NCBI GenBank assembly: GCA_003220495.1
Contig: QHSP01000028.1
Span: 1 to 64,000 of the forward strand
Length of the DNA stretch: 64,000 bases
Direction: 5' to 3'
DNA from: Candidatus Rokuibacteriota bacterium
Lineage (GTDB): Bacteria > Methylomirabilota > Methylomirabilia > Rokubacteriales > CSP1-6
Position 1 is the first letter of the stretch. Every line of letters starts with the position of its first letter. The notes under the pieces were generated by a model. That model was not told the DNA's origin. It ran no database searches and saw only the letters and a program-made list of their open reading frames with translations. The translations under genes were made by a program, and so were the position numbers. Shown piece after piece: positions 49,239-58,336 of the stretch.

Positions 49239-50188
49239 ATCACGCCGCCGTCCTCGGCCCCGGAAGGATCGGGCGCCAGATCGCGCTCGTCTTCGCCCTC
49301 GGCGGGAGTCGCGTGTCGCTGGTCGACGTGAAGGAGCGTCCGGCCGGCGGCGCTGCGGCGGTGTTCGCCGACGCGCGGCGTGAGATCCGGCGGGACCTCG
49401 CGTTGATGGCCGAGGAGGGCGTGATCCAGCACGACGAGATCGCGCCGGCGCTCGATCGGATCGAGGATCGGATCGGGCTCGACGGCCTCGACGAGTGCGG
49501 ATACGTGCAAGAGGCGCTGCCCGAGCTCGTCGATCTCAAGCGCGCGATCCTCGGGCGCGTGTCAACCGGCGTCTCGCCGCAGGCGATCATCGCGTCCACC
49601 AGCTCCACGATCTCGCCCAAGCACCTGGCCGATGCGGTCCGTGGCGACGAGCGCTTCCTGGTCGTTCACTGGCTCAATCCGGCGCACATCATCCCGCTCG
49701 TCGAGGTCGTGCCCGGCCGGGCGACCGCGAGCGCGGTCGTCGAGCGCACGGTTGCCTTCCTCGACACGCTCGGCAAGGTGCCGGTGCGGTGCGCCGACTC
49801 ACCCGGTTTCATCGGCCCGCGCATGCAGGCCCTGTTGATGAACGAGGCCGTCCGTCTCGTCGAGGAAGGCGTCGCGACGCCGGAAGACGTCGATCGGGCC
49901 TTCCGCGCCGGCATGGGATTTCGCTACGCGACGGTCGGCATCTTCGAGTTCATCGACTGGGGTGGAGTCGACGTCCTGCACCGCGCGAGCGGGTTCCTGG
50001 CCAAGGCGCTCGGCGACGACCGCTTCCGCCCCGCGCGGCTCGTCGAGGAGAAGATCGCGCGAAACGAGCTCGGCCCCAAGACCGGGCGCGGCTTCTTCGA
50101 CTACGCGGGCGAGCGCCGCGAGGCGTTCGAGACCGCCAAGGTGCGTGCCCTGCTCCGCCAGCTCAGGCGCCAGCGGGAGTCGACGTGA
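49235..50188 (+). CDS. 3-hydroxyacyl-CoA dehydrogenase
   Basis: 317 residues. NAD fold HAAVLGPGRIGRQIALVFAL, then GYVQEALPELVDLKRAILGR, IIASTSSTISPKHLADAV and catalytic His in VVHWLNPAHIIPLVEVVPG. The C-terminal helical domain has DSPGFIGPRMQALLMNEAVR and PKTGRGFFDYAG. It follows the hydratase logically: 3-hydroxyacyl-CoA to 3-ketoacyl-CoA. It is longer and more divergent than the homologue at 34308. Overlaps on both sides (ATGA upstream, GTGA downstream). Confidence 0.92.
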   Translation: MNHAAVLGPGRIGRQIALVFALGGSRVSLVDVKERPAGGAAAVFADARREIRRDLALMAEEGVIQHDEIAPALDRIEDRIGLDGLDECGYVQEALPELVDLKRAILGRVSTGVSPQAIIASTSSTISPKHLADAVRGDERFLVVHWLNPAHIIPLVEVVPGRATASAVVERTVAFLDTLGKVPVRCADSPGFIGPRMQALLMNEAVRLVEEGVATPEDVDRAFRAGMGFRYATVGIFEFIDWGGVDVLHRASGFLAKALGDDRFRPARLVEEKIARNELGPKTGRGFFDYAGERREAFETAKVRALLRQLRRQREST

Positions 50189-50613
50189 GCTACTTCCGCG
50201 CGACCGACCCGTTTCCGCTGGAGTCGGCGGAGCACACGAAGCTCCACGAGTTCTACGCGCGCCTCGCCGTCGGACGGCTGGCGACGACGCGTTGCGCGAC
50301 GTGCAGGCGGCTCGCGTGGCCCCCGCGCGCGTTCTGCGGTGAGTGCGGGTCGGATCGGTTCGACTGGGTCGACCTGTCGGGCGAGGGCAAGATCCACGCG
50401 TTCACGATTCAGGAGGTCGGGTTGCCGGCCGGCTTCGTGGGGCCGCGCGTCTTCGCGATCGTGAAGGTCGACGGCCTTCGCGTGTTCTCGGTCCTGGTCG
50501 ACGCCGAGCCGGCGAAGGTGGCGATCGGCCAGACCGTTCGCCTGTCGCCGCTCAGGGTCGCCGACGATCCCAACGGGAACGCGCGGTGGCTGCCGGCGTT
50601 CCGCCTGGCATGA
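50185..50613 (+). CDS. DUF35 OB-fold/Zn-ribbon acyl-CoA-binding protein
   Basis: A 142-residue DUF35 protein. The rubredoxin-like zinc ribbon uses Cys37, Cys40, Cys51 and Cys54 ([20 protein letters not shown]), followed by an OB fold ([19 protein letters not shown]). These proteins bind CoA thioesters and channel them to a partner SCP-x thiolase, here two genes upstream. GTG 50185 overlaps the previous TGA; its own TGA overlaps the cobalamin-subunit ATG. Confidence 0.92.
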   Translation: MSYFRATDPFPLESAEHTKLHEFYARLAVGRLATTRCATCRRLAWPPRAFCGECGSDRFDWVDLSGEGKIHAFTIQEVGLPAGFVGPRVFAIVKVDGLRVFSVLVDAEPAKVAIGQTVRLSPLRVADDPNGNARWLPAFRLA

Positions 50614-51002
50614 AGGTCCTCATCGCCAAGCCGGGGCTCGACGGCCACGACCGCGGCGCCAAGGTGGTGGCGCACGCCCTGCGCGATGCCGGCTTCGAAG
50701 TCGTCTACTCCGGGCTCAAACGCACGCCGGACGAGATCGTGCGCGCGGCGATCCAGGAGGACGTCGACGTCGTCGGCCTCTCGGTGCTCTCGGGCGCTCA
50801 CCTGCTCCTGGCGCGCCGCGTGGTCGACGGGTTGCGGGCGCAGGACGCCAGCGACATCGCGGTGGTCGTCGGGGGTATCATTCCTCCGCGCGACGTCGAG
50901 GCGCTGAAGCAGCTGGGCGTGCGTCACGTGTTCCCGATGGGAACGCCGCTCCCCGAGATCGTGAAGGCGTTCCGGCAGGGCCAGACGAAGGAGCCGCGGT
51001 GA
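50610..51002 (+). CDS. Cobalamin-binding subunit of acyl-CoA mutase
   Basis: A 130-residue stand-alone B12-binding domain. [20 protein letters not shown] supplies the D-x-H-x-x-G motif (Asp11, His13, Gly16) for base-off/His-on cobalamin binding. [20 protein letters not shown] and [19 protein letters not shown] are the other nucleotide-loop contacts. It should pair with the mutase large subunit encoded 865 bases downstream. ATGA overlap upstream and GTGA overlap downstream. Confidence 0.94.
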   Translation: MKVLIAKPGLDGHDRGAKVVAHALRDAGFEVVYSGLKRTPDEIVRAAIQEDVDVVGLSVLSGAHLLLARRVVDGLRAQDASDIAVVVGGIIPPRDVEALKQLGVRHVFPMGTPLPEIVKAFRQGQTKEPR

Positions 51003-51850
51003 TGATTCCGCCCTGGGTCGACCGCCGGGAGTATCCGTTCGAGCCGCAAGGGCTCGACGTCGAGGGCGGTCGTCTGAGCTACGTCGACGAGGGCGAGGGC
51101 GCCCCGATCGTCATGGTGCACGGCACGCCCACCTGGTCGTTCCTGTATCGCCACCTGATCCGCGAGCTGAGCCCGCGATACCGGTGCGTCGCGCCGGACC
51201 ATCTCGGCTTCGGGCTGAGCGATCGCCCGGCGGACTGGTCGTACCGGCCCCCCGACCAGGCCCGCAATCTCGCGCGGCTCATCGAGACGCTCGACCTCAA
51301 GGACATCACGCTGGCCGTCCACGACTACGGCGGGCCGATCGGCCTCGCCTACGCGCTCGACCACCCGGAGAACGTGCGCCGCCTGGTGATCTTCAACACG
51401 TGGATGTGGTCGTTCGCCGGTGACTGGCACGTCGAGCTGTTCGCGTGGATCCTCGGCGGGCGGCTCGGGCGCTACCTCTACGAGCGCCGCGGCTTCTCGG
51501 TGCGGGTGATGCTGCGTCACGCCATCGCCGATCGCCGGCGCTACACACGCGCCGTCGAGCGCCATTATCTGAATCCGCTCGACGGTCACGCCACCTGGAT
51601 CTCCGCGCGGGAGGTGCTGGGCTCGAGCGCTTGGTACGAGGGCCTCTGGGCTCGGCGCGACCGGATCGCCCGGATCCCGGCGATCCTGATCTGGGGGATG
51701 AAGGACCCGGCGTTCGCTCGCTACCTGCCGCGCTGGCGGGAGGTCTTCGAGCAGGCCGAGGTCGTCCAGCTCGCCGACTGCGGCCACGCGCCGCCCGAGG
51801 AACGGGCACCCGAGAGCCTGCCGTTCCTCACTCGCTTTCTCGAGCGGTAG
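50999..51850 (+). CDS. Haloalkane-dehalogenase-like alpha/beta hydrolase with Asp nucleophile
   Basis: 283 residues. The nucleophile elbow is [17 protein letters not shown], with Asp109 in place of Ser, as in haloalkane dehalogenases and some epoxide hydrolases. The oxyanion side is [17 protein letters not shown], an acid lies in [13 protein letters not shown] and the His in [15 protein letters not shown]. The residue after the nucleophile is Tyr, not the halide-binding Trp typical of many dehalogenases, although NTWMWSF offers tryptophans. It is placed between the two subunits of the B12 mutase, so it probably works on the same pathway. GTG 50999 or ATG 51002 may start it. Confidence 0.88.
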   Translation: MMIPPWVDRREYPFEPQGLDVEGGRLSYVDEGEGAPIVMVHGTPTWSFLYRHLIRELSPRYRCVAPDHLGFGLSDRPADWSYRPPDQARNLARLIETLDLKDITLAVHDYGGPIGLAYALDHPENVRRLVIFNTWMWSFAGDWHVELFAWILGGRLGRYLYERRGFSVRVMLRHAIADRRRYTRAVERHYLNPLDGHATWISAREVLGSSAWYEGLWARRDRIARIPAILIWGMKDPAFARYLPRWREVFEQAEVVQLADCGHAPPEERAPESLPFLTRFLER

Positions 51851-51866
51851 GCCGTAGGAGGACACG

Positions 51867-53462
51867 ATGAAAGAGATCAAGGCGCACGCCGGCTTCCCGA
51901 TCGCACCGGTCTACGGGCCCGAGGACGTCGCGGGAGTCGAGTTCGACCGCGACATCGGGCGGCCGGGCGAGTACCCGTACACGCGCGGCATCCACAAGCA
52001 CATGTACCGCGAGCGGCTGTGGACGATGCGCCAGTACGTGGGCTTCGGCACGCCCGTGGAGACGAACGCGCGATTCAAGTACCTGATGGCGCACGGGCAG
52101 GACGCGCTGAACGTCGCCTTCGACCTCCCGACGCAGCTCGGGCTCGATTCCGACGATCCCAAGGCCGAGGGCGAAGTCGGCCGGGCCGGAATGGCCGTCG
52201 ATACGCTCGCCGACATGGAAGACGCCTTCGCCGGCATCCCGCTCGACCGCGTCAGCGTGTCGCTCACGATCAACGGCATGGCGGCGCCGATCACCGCCAT
52301 GTACTACGCCGTCGCCGAGAAGCAGGGCGTGGCGGCCGATCGCGTGGTCACCACGCCGCAGAACGACATCCTGAAGGAGTTCATCGCGCGGGGCACGTGG
52401 ATCTATCCGGTCGATCCGTCGCTCAGGCTCGTCGCCGATCTCATCGAGTTCTCGGCGCGCCACTACCCGCGCTCCAACCCCGTGTCGGTGTGCGGCTACC
52501 ACATCCGCGAGGCCGGGTGCACCACGGCGCAGGAGATGGCGTACGGTCTGGCGATCGCCGCGGCGTACGTCGAGCTGATGCTCGCGCGCGGCATGGCGGT
52601 GGACGAGTTCGCCCCGCGGATCTCGTTCAACTTCACCGCGTGGGGAAAGATCTTCGAGGAGGTCGCGAAGTTCCGCGCCGGCCGGCGGCTCTACGCGCGG
52701 ATGCTGCGCGAGCGCTTCCGCGCGGTGAATCCAAAATCGTGGATGTTCCGGAGTCTGATCGGGGGCGGCGGCTCGGCGTTCGCGATGCAGGAGCCCGAGA
52801 ACAACATCGTCCGCGGCGCGTACATCGCGCTCGCGGCGTCGCTGGCGGGCGCCCAGACCATGGCGCTGCCGACCTACGACGAGGCGTACACGATCCCGTC
52901 GCCCAAGGCCCAGCTGATCGCGCTGCGGACCATGCAGATCTGCGCCGAGGAGTCGGGCGCCGCCGACACGGTCGATCCGCTCGCCGGTTCGTACTACGTG
53001 GAGGCCCTCACCAGCGCGATGGAGAAGCGGATCGAGGAGGAGCTGGCGAGCGTCGAGCGCATGGGCGGCATCGTGGAGGCCGTCCGCACCGGCGCGATCC
53101 AGGCCGAGGTGGCCCGTCAGGCGTACCTGTACGAGCAGAAGATCGTCTCGGGCGAGATCCCGCGGGTCGCGGTCAACTGCCACGTCGGTGACGTCCCCGT
53201 CGAGGCCGATCGCGACGTGGAGCTCTACGCGTTCGATCCCACGGCGCACGCGGCCCAGCTGGCCCGGCTCGAGCGCACCCGCGCCCAGCGCGATGGCGGC
53301 GCCACCCGGACGGCGCTCCGCCGGGTGGCCCAGGCGGCGCGCGGCAGTGAGAACCTCATGGACCCGATCATGGAAGCGGTGAAGGCGTACGCGACGCTCG
53401 GCGAGATCGCCCAGGCGATGCGCGACGTGTTCGGCGAGCACAAGGAAGCCGTGAAGTTCTGA
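51867..53462 (+). CDS. Acyl-CoA mutase large subunit (methylmalonyl-CoA mutase family), divergent substrate loop
   Basis: 531 residues, the TIM-barrel mutase domain without a fused B12 domain. Family features kept include RLWTMRQYVGFGTPVETNAR, VAFDLPTQLGLDSDDP, TTPQNDILKEFIARGTWIYP and GYHIREAGCTTAQEMAYGLA. After NPKSWMFR the usual HxQTxGxSLT loop that contacts the substrate thioester is replaced by SLIGGGGSAFA (residues 296-306), and the LHTN-type motif after it by MALPTYDEA. Ordinary methylmalonyl-CoA activity is therefore doubtful. Overall fold and length fit two-subunit mutases such as 2-hydroxyisobutyryl-CoA mutase. A GGAGGACACG ribosome-binding site precedes the ATG. Confidence 0.9.
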   Translation: MKEIKAHAGFPIAPVYGPEDVAGVEFDRDIGRPGEYPYTRGIHKHMYRERLWTMRQYVGFGTPVETNARFKYLMAHGQDALNVAFDLPTQLGLDSDDPKAEGEVGRAGMAVDTLADMEDAFAGIPLDRVSVSLTINGMAAPITAMYYAVAEKQGVAADRVVTTPQNDILKEFIARGTWIYPVDPSLRLVADLIEFSARHYPRSNPVSVCGYHIREAGCTTAQEMAYGLAIAAAYVELMLARGMAVDEFAPRISFNFTAWGKIFEEVAKFRAGRRLYARMLRERFRAVNPKSWMFRSLIGGGGSAFAMQEPENNIVRGAYIALAASLAGAQTMALPTYDEAYTIPSPKAQLIALRTMQICAEESGAADTVDPLAGSYYVEALTSAMEKRIEEELASVERMGGIVEAVRTGAIQAEVARQAYLYEQKIVSGEIPRVAVNCHVGDVPVEADRDVELYAFDPTAHAAQLARLERTRAQRDGGATRTALRRVAQAARGSENLMDPIMEAVKAYATLGEIAQAMRDVFGEHKEAVKF

Positions 53463-53464
53463 CG

Positions 53465-55747
53465 ATGGCCGAGCCGTTCGACGTCGTCGGCAAGTCGATC
53501 CCGAAGCGGGACGGCCCGGACAAGGTCACGGGCCGCACGCGCTATCTCCACGACGTGGAGCTGCCACGGCTGCTGCACGGGAAGATCCTCCGGACCCCCG
53601 TGCCTCATGCGCGGATCGTCCGTGTCGACACCAGCCGCGCCCGCGCGCTGCCGGGCGTGATCGCGGTGCTGACGGGCGAGGACGTCGAGCAGCGGCCGTT
53701 CGGCTTCGCCAAGGACCAGATCGCGCTCAAGCGCGGCAAAGTCCGCTGCATCCGGGACGAGGTCGCCGCGGTGGCGGCCGAGACGGCCGAGATCGCCGAG
53801 GAGGCGCTCGGGCTCATCGACGCCGACTACGCGCCGCTGCCGGCGGTGTTCGATCCGCTGGCTGCGCTCGAGCCGGGGGCGCCGATCGTGCACGAGGAGC
53901 TGGCGACGAACGCGCATCACCTCCGTTTCCGATTCGCCCACGGCGACGTGGATCGGGCGTTCGCCGAGGCGGCGGCGGTGGTCGAGGACACCTACCGGCT
54001 GAGCTTCGTCACGCCGGCCTGCCTCGGCACGATGGTCGCGATCGCCGACTGGGAGCCGGCGGGCACGCTCACGATGTGGTCCACGACCCAGGCGCCGTTC
54101 CTGTACCAGAAGGACCTCGGCGAGGCCCTCGGAATCGGCGGCGAGCGCGTGCGCGTGCTGCAGCCCCCGGTCGGCGGCAACTTCGGCCGCGGCCTGGACA
54201 TCTATCCGATCGACGTCATCGCGGCGCTGCTCGCTCGCGCGGCGCGGCGCCCGGTGAAGATCGCGTTCGAGCGTCTGGAGGAGTTCATCGCCTGTCCCAC
54301 GCGCGAGCCGTGCGCGATCCGGCTGCGCACCGCGGCCGATCGGGACGGGCGGCTCCTGGCCCGCGACGGCCACGTGACGATCGACAGCGGCGCCTACACG
54401 TCCTGGGGCTCGACGACGCCCTACGTGATGCTCTCGACGGTGGCCGGGCTCTACCGGGTGCCCAACGTCCGGTTCGACACGACGATCGTCTACACGAACA
54501 ACCCCTACTCGGGCTCGATGCGCGGGTACGGCAACCCCGAGTCGACGTTCGCGGTCGAGGCGCAGATGGACGATCTCGCCGACCGGTTGGGGATCGATCG
54601 GCTCGAGCTCAGACGGCTGAACGCGTCGAAGCCCGGCGACGTCAACCCGCAGGGATTCGTGCTCACGTCATTCGCGATGCGCGAGTGCCTCGACGCGGCC
54701 GCGGAGGAGATCGCGAAGAGCCCGCCGCCCCCGGTGCCTGGCTGGAAGCGCGGCGTGGGCTACGCCGGCATGTTCCACGTCGGCGGCGGCGCGCGCATCT
54801 ACCGCTCGGACGGGTGCGGCGCGATCGTGAAGCTCGACGACTTCGGCAAGGTCACGCTCATCACGGGCGCGAGCGAGATCGGCCAGGGCTCGGAGACGGT
54901 CCTCGCCATGATCGTCGCCGAGACGCTGGGGGTGCCGCTCGAGCGGGTCGACGTCGTCAACTCGGACACGAGCGTCAGACCGTGGGACGTCGGAACCCAC
55001 GCGAGCCGGACGACGTTCGTCGCCGGCAACGCCGCGCGCCTGGCGGCCGACAAGGTAAAGACGCAGCTCTGCGAGATGGCCGCCGCGCAGCTCGACGAGC
55101 CGGCCGCCGCGCTCGGCGTGCAGGGCGGGTGGGTCTTCGTCAAACGGGATCCGTCGCGGCGGCTCCCGTACGAGGCCGTCGCGCGGGCCGGGCACTTCCG
55201 GGGCGGCGGGCGCGTGCTCGTGGCCGAAGCGTTCTATGATCCGCCGACCACGATGCTCGACAAGGACTTTCAGGGTAACGTGTCGGCCGCCTACACCTCG
55301 GCGTTCCAGGCGGCGCTGGTGGACGTCGATCCCGACACGGGCAAGGTCGCCGTCCGCCGGGTCGTGTCGGCGCATGACGTCGGGCGCGCGATCAATCCGG
55401 CCGCCGCCGAGGGGCAGGTGCACGGTGGCATTCACATGGGGCTCGGCTATGCGCTCGCCGAAAAGCTCGTCGTCGAGCAGGGACAGGTGCTGAGCCAGAC
55501 GTTCATGGACTATGCGGTGTTGAAGGCCGACGACATGCCGGAGCTCGTCGTACGGCTGATCGAGTCCGTCGACGCCGAGGGACCCTTCGGAGCCAAGGGC
55601 CTGGGCGAGTCCGGCGTGATTCCTGTCGCCGCTGCCGTCCGCAACGCGATCAAGGACGCGATCGGGGCGCGGTTTTCCGAGCTGCCGATCACGCCGGAGC
55701 GCGTACGGGCGTCCATTCAGCGGGCGGCCACACGCCATCCGCAGTAG
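53465..55747 (+). CDS. Molybdenum hydroxylase large subunit (xanthine dehydrogenase/4-hydroxybenzoyl-CoA reductase-like)
   Basis: 760 residues. KSIPKRDGPDKVTGRTRYLH and LLHGKILRTPVPHARIVRVD form the N-terminal a/b hammerhead. VGGNFGRGLDIYPIDVIAAL, GSMRGYGNPESTFAVEAQMD and ITGASEIGQGSETVLAMIVA are molybdopterin contacts; the catalytic Glu is in AKGLGESGVIPVAAAV. The N terminus resembles 4-hydroxybenzoyl-CoA reductase alpha. Neither the 2Fe-2S nor FAD subunit is encoded nearby, so it must borrow partners encoded elsewhere. Starts 3 bases after the mutase. Confidence 0.91.
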   Translation: MAEPFDVVGKSIPKRDGPDKVTGRTRYLHDVELPRLLHGKILRTPVPHARIVRVDTSRARALPGVIAVLTGEDVEQRPFGFAKDQIALKRGKVRCIRDEVAAVAAETAEIAEEALGLIDADYAPLPAVFDPLAALEPGAPIVHEELATNAHHLRFRFAHGDVDRAFAEAAAVVEDTYRLSFVTPACLGTMVAIADWEPAGTLTMWSTTQAPFLYQKDLGEALGIGGERVRVLQPPVGGNFGRGLDIYPIDVIAALLARAARRPVKIAFERLEEFIACPTREPCAIRLRTAADRDGRLLARDGHVTIDSGAYTSWGSTTPYVMLSTVAGLYRVPNVRFDTTIVYTNNPYSGSMRGYGNPESTFAVEAQMDDLADRLGIDRLELRRLNASKPGDVNPQGFVLTSFAMRECLDAAAEEIAKSPPPPVPGWKRGVGYAGMFHVGGGARIYRSDGCGAIVKLDDFGKVTLITGASEIGQGSETVLAMIVAETLGVPLERVDVVNSDTSVRPWDVGTHASRTTFVAGNAARLAADKVKTQLCEMAAAQLDEPAAALGVQGGWVFVKRDPSRRLPYEAVARAGHFRGGGRVLVAEAFYDPPTTMLDKDFQGNVSAAYTSAFQAALVDVDPDTGKVAVRRVVSAHDVGRAINPAAAEGQVHGGIHMGLGYALAEKLVVEQGQVLSQTFMDYAVLKADDMPELVVRLIESVDAEGPFGAKGLGESGVIPVAAAVRNAIKDAIGARFSELPITPERVRASIQRAATRHPQ

Positions 55748-55755
55748 GAGTCGAC

Positions 55756-56949
55756 ATGAAGCTTTTCGAAGGCGTTCGCGTGCTGGACCTCTCACGGATG
55801 CTGGCAGGGCCATACGGCTCGATGCTGCTCGCCGACCTGGGCGCCGAGGTGATCAAGGTCGAGGATCCGGACGGCGGCGATCCGATGCGGATGATGGGGC
55901 CGCCCTTTCTGCCCGACGGCGAGTCGGCGTACTTCCTCGCGATCAACCGCAACAAGAAGTCGCTGGCGATCGACCTGGCGCGCGATCGGGGGCGCGAGGT
56001 CTTCTACGATCTCGTCCGGCAGTCGGACGTCGTCTGGGAGAACTTCCGGCCGGGCATCATGGAGCGGCTCGGCCTCGCGTACTCGAAGCTCTGGTCGCTC
56101 AACCAGCGGATCATCGTCTGCTCGGTCTCGGCCTATGGCCAGGACGGGCCGTACCGCGACTGGCCGGCCTTCGACCTGGCGCTCCAGGCGATGGGCGGCG
56201 CGATGTCCGTCACCGGCGAGGCGGGCGGCCGGCCGGTCCGCATGGGCCTGCCGATGGCGGATCTCGCGGGCGGCATGTTCGGCGCCTTCTCCATCGCCGG
56301 CGCCCTCTTCCGCCGCGAGCGGACGGGCGAGGGCGCGCACATCGATCTCGCGCTGCTCGACTGTCAGGTCTCGCTGCTCACCTACATCGCGCAGTACTTC
56401 TGGACGAACGGGCGCGTGCCGATCCCGCTCGGCTCCGGCCACGCCTCGGTGGTGCCGTACTCGGCGCTCCAGACGCGGGACGGCCACCTGATCGTCGCGA
56501 TCTTCGCCGAGAAATTCTGGCCGCTCTTCTGTCGCGCCGTCGAGCATCCGGAATGGGAGCGCGACCTGCGATTCGCGACCAACCGCGACCGGGTGCTCCA
56601 CCGCGACGTGCTGATGCCGCTCGTCGAGGCCGCGTTTCGCACGCGCACGACCCGGGAATGGCTCGAGCGTCTCCAGGGCGCCAACGTGCCGGCAACGCCG
56701 ATCCACACCGTCGACCGTGTGCTGTCCGACCCTCAAGTGCTCCAGCGCGGGATGGTCGTGGAGATGAACCACCCGCGCCACGGCAAGACGCAGACCCTCG
56801 GCACGCCGGTCAAGATCGACGGCGCGATGGGCCTGGATGTGGCGCCACCGCCGCGTCTCGGCGAGCACACCAACGAGATCCTGGCCCGCGTGGTCAAGTA
56901 CTCGAACGTGAAGATCGCCGAGCTTCACGCGACCGGAGCCATCGCGTGA
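55756..56949 (+). CDS. CaiB/BaiF family class III CoA-transferase
   Basis: A 397-residue family III CoA transferase. LFEGVRVLDLSRMLAGPYGS, EVIKVEDPDGGDPMRMMGPP and VVWENFRPGIMERLGL are hallmarks; the catalytic Asp140 lies in WPAFDLALQAMGGAMSVTGE. It moves CoA from a donor thioester to a free acid, likely activating the imported substrate. GGAGTCGAC before ATG 55756 acts as a ribosome-binding site. Its TGA overlaps the following GTG. Confidence 0.94.
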   Translation: MKLFEGVRVLDLSRMLAGPYGSMLLADLGAEVIKVEDPDGGDPMRMMGPPFLPDGESAYFLAINRNKKSLAIDLARDRGREVFYDLVRQSDVVWENFRPGIMERLGLAYSKLWSLNQRIIVCSVSAYGQDGPYRDWPAFDLALQAMGGAMSVTGEAGGRPVRMGLPMADLAGGMFGAFSIAGALFRRERTGEGAHIDLALLDCQVSLLTYIAQYFWTNGRVPIPLGSGHASVVPYSALQTRDGHLIVAIFAEKFWPLFCRAVEHPEWERDLRFATNRDRVLHRDVLMPLVEAAFRTRTTREWLERLQGANVPATPIHTVDRVLSDPQVLQRGMVVEMNHPRHGKTQTLGTPVKIDGAMGLDVAPPPRLGEHTNEILARVVKYSNVKIAELHATGAIA

Positions 56950-58055
56950 ACGTTGCGGTCCTCGGCGCGAGCCACGGCGGATTCACGACCGCGGCCGACC
57001 TCGCCCTCGCCGGCCACACGGTGCGTCTGTGGGGCCGGTCCGCCGAGGCGCTCGGGCCGCTGGCGAGCGCCCCCACCATCACCCTCACCGCCGAGGGGCG
57101 CGCGGGGGCCGCGCGGCTCGCGCGGGCGACGACCGATCTCGCCGAGGCGCTCGCCGGCGCCGAGATCGTGATCGCGCCGATCCCGGCGACCGGCCACGAC
57201 GATCTGGCCAAGCGCCTGGCGCCGCACGTGAACGACCGGCAGATCATCCTGCTCACGCCGGGTACGCTCGGCAGCTACGCAATCGCGCGCGAGCTCGCGC
57301 GCGCCGGAGCGCGGTTTCCGTACGCCCTCGCCGAGACCGGCACCTTGCCGTATCTGACCAGGAGGACGGGCCCGGCGGCGGTGTCGGCCCCCGTGCGCGC
57401 GGCGAACCTCCCGCTCGGTGTCTTTCCGGCCTCGCGCACCAAGCAGACCGTCGCTCGGCTCGCCGATCTGTTTGCGGCCGTCAGGCCGTGCGTCGACGCC
57501 CTCGACGCGGCGCTGACGAACGCGGGGCCGGTGATCCATCCGCCGCTCGTGCTCCTGAATGCGGGCGCGATCGACGGCGGTCGCTTCGACGTCCACGCCG
57601 CGGGAGCCACGCCGAGCGTCAGGCGTTTGATCGATGTGGTGGATGCCGAGCGCGTCGCGACGCGGGAGGGATGGGGATATCCGGCGCCGCACTACGAGCT
57701 CGCGACGTACTACGACGAGGGGCGCGCAGCCGAAGGCCTCTACGGCGCCGGCGCGAAGGCCAAGCTCCTCGCGAGTGGGCTCTGGAGCGAGATCGTCACC
57801 TTGCAGCACCGCTACGTCACCGAAGACGTCGCGTTCGGCCTGGCCCTTTTCGAATCGGCCGGCCGCGCCGCCGGCGTCGATACTCCGGGTGTCTCGGGGC
57901 TCCTCCTGACCTTCCGCGCCCTCCTCGGTCGCGAGCTCTCCGGACGGGGCCGCGCGCTCGAGCACCTCGGGCTCGGTGACTTCAGCCGGCGTGAGATCCG
58001 CGCATTCCTCGATCAAGGCTGGGAGTCGCCGATCTGGGCGAAAGTGATCCGTTGA
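56946..58055 (+). CDS. NAD/NADP octopine/nopaline dehydrogenase family protein
   Basis: 369 residues. The Rossmann start VNVAVLGASHGGFTTAADLA carries a GxSxGG variant of the dinucleotide motif. The C-terminal helical domain contains NAGPVIHPPLVLLNAGAID and HYELATYYDEGRAAEGLYGA, as in octopine/nopaline and related opine dehydrogenases. These oxidise N-substituted amino acids or reductively condense amino and keto acids. In this cluster it could release an amino acid moiety or act on a 2-hydroxy/keto acid (inference). GTG 56946 overlaps the CoA-transferase stop. Confidence 0.9.
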   Translation: MNVAVLGASHGGFTTAADLALAGHTVRLWGRSAEALGPLASAPTITLTAEGRAGAARLARATTDLAEALAGAEIVIAPIPATGHDDLAKRLAPHVNDRQIILLTPGTLGSYAIARELARAGARFPYALAETGTLPYLTRRTGPAAVSAPVRAANLPLGVFPASRTKQTVARLADLFAAVRPCVDALDAALTNAGPVIHPPLVLLNAGAIDGGRFDVHAAGATPSVRRLIDVVDAERVATREGWGYPAPHYELATYYDEGRAAEGLYGAGAKAKLLASGLWSEIVTLQHRYVTEDVAFGLALFESAGRAAGVDTPGVSGLLLTFRALLGRELSGRGRALEHLGLGDFSRREIRAFLDQGWESPIWAKVIR

Positions 58056-58336
58056 GCTCTCCGCCCGCGCTCGAAGCCGACGGTCGAGGCGGGCTCACGC
58101 TCGGCGGCGCGCGCTATCTGCTGATCCGGCCCGAAACGCTGGTCGGGCTCCAGAAGGCGGTCGTGCACGGCTCGCCCGTCGCCGAGACGTACGGGCCGTC
58201 CACGGTCCCCGTGTGTCACCTGATCCGCGGCGTCCTCGAATCGTTCGCCCGGGCGATCTTCGACCGGTCGTCGACGGTCGTCGAGACCGCGTGCGCGGCG
58301 ATGGGGGCTCCGGTCTGTCGCTTCGTGGCCTCATGA
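58052..58336 (+). CDS. Small V4R-like domain protein
   Basis: 94 residues. The second half, VPVCHLIRGVLESFARAIFD followed by VETACAAMGAPVCRF, matches the C-terminal half of V4R (4-vinyl reductase) domains, including the three conserved Cys. The first half (ARYLLIRPETLVGLQKAV) is similar to N-terminal parts of such small-molecule-binding proteins, so the middle may be shortened. V4R domains bind aromatic or tetrapyrrole ligands in regulators such as XylR/DmpR. TTG 58052 overlaps the previous stop; its TGA overlaps the livH ATG, so it is a true member of the operon. Confidence 0.7.
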   Translation: MSSPPALEADGRGGLTLGGARYLLIRPETLVGLQKAVVHGSPVAETYGPSTVPVCHLIRGVLESFARAIFDRSSTVVETACAAMGAPVCRFVAS

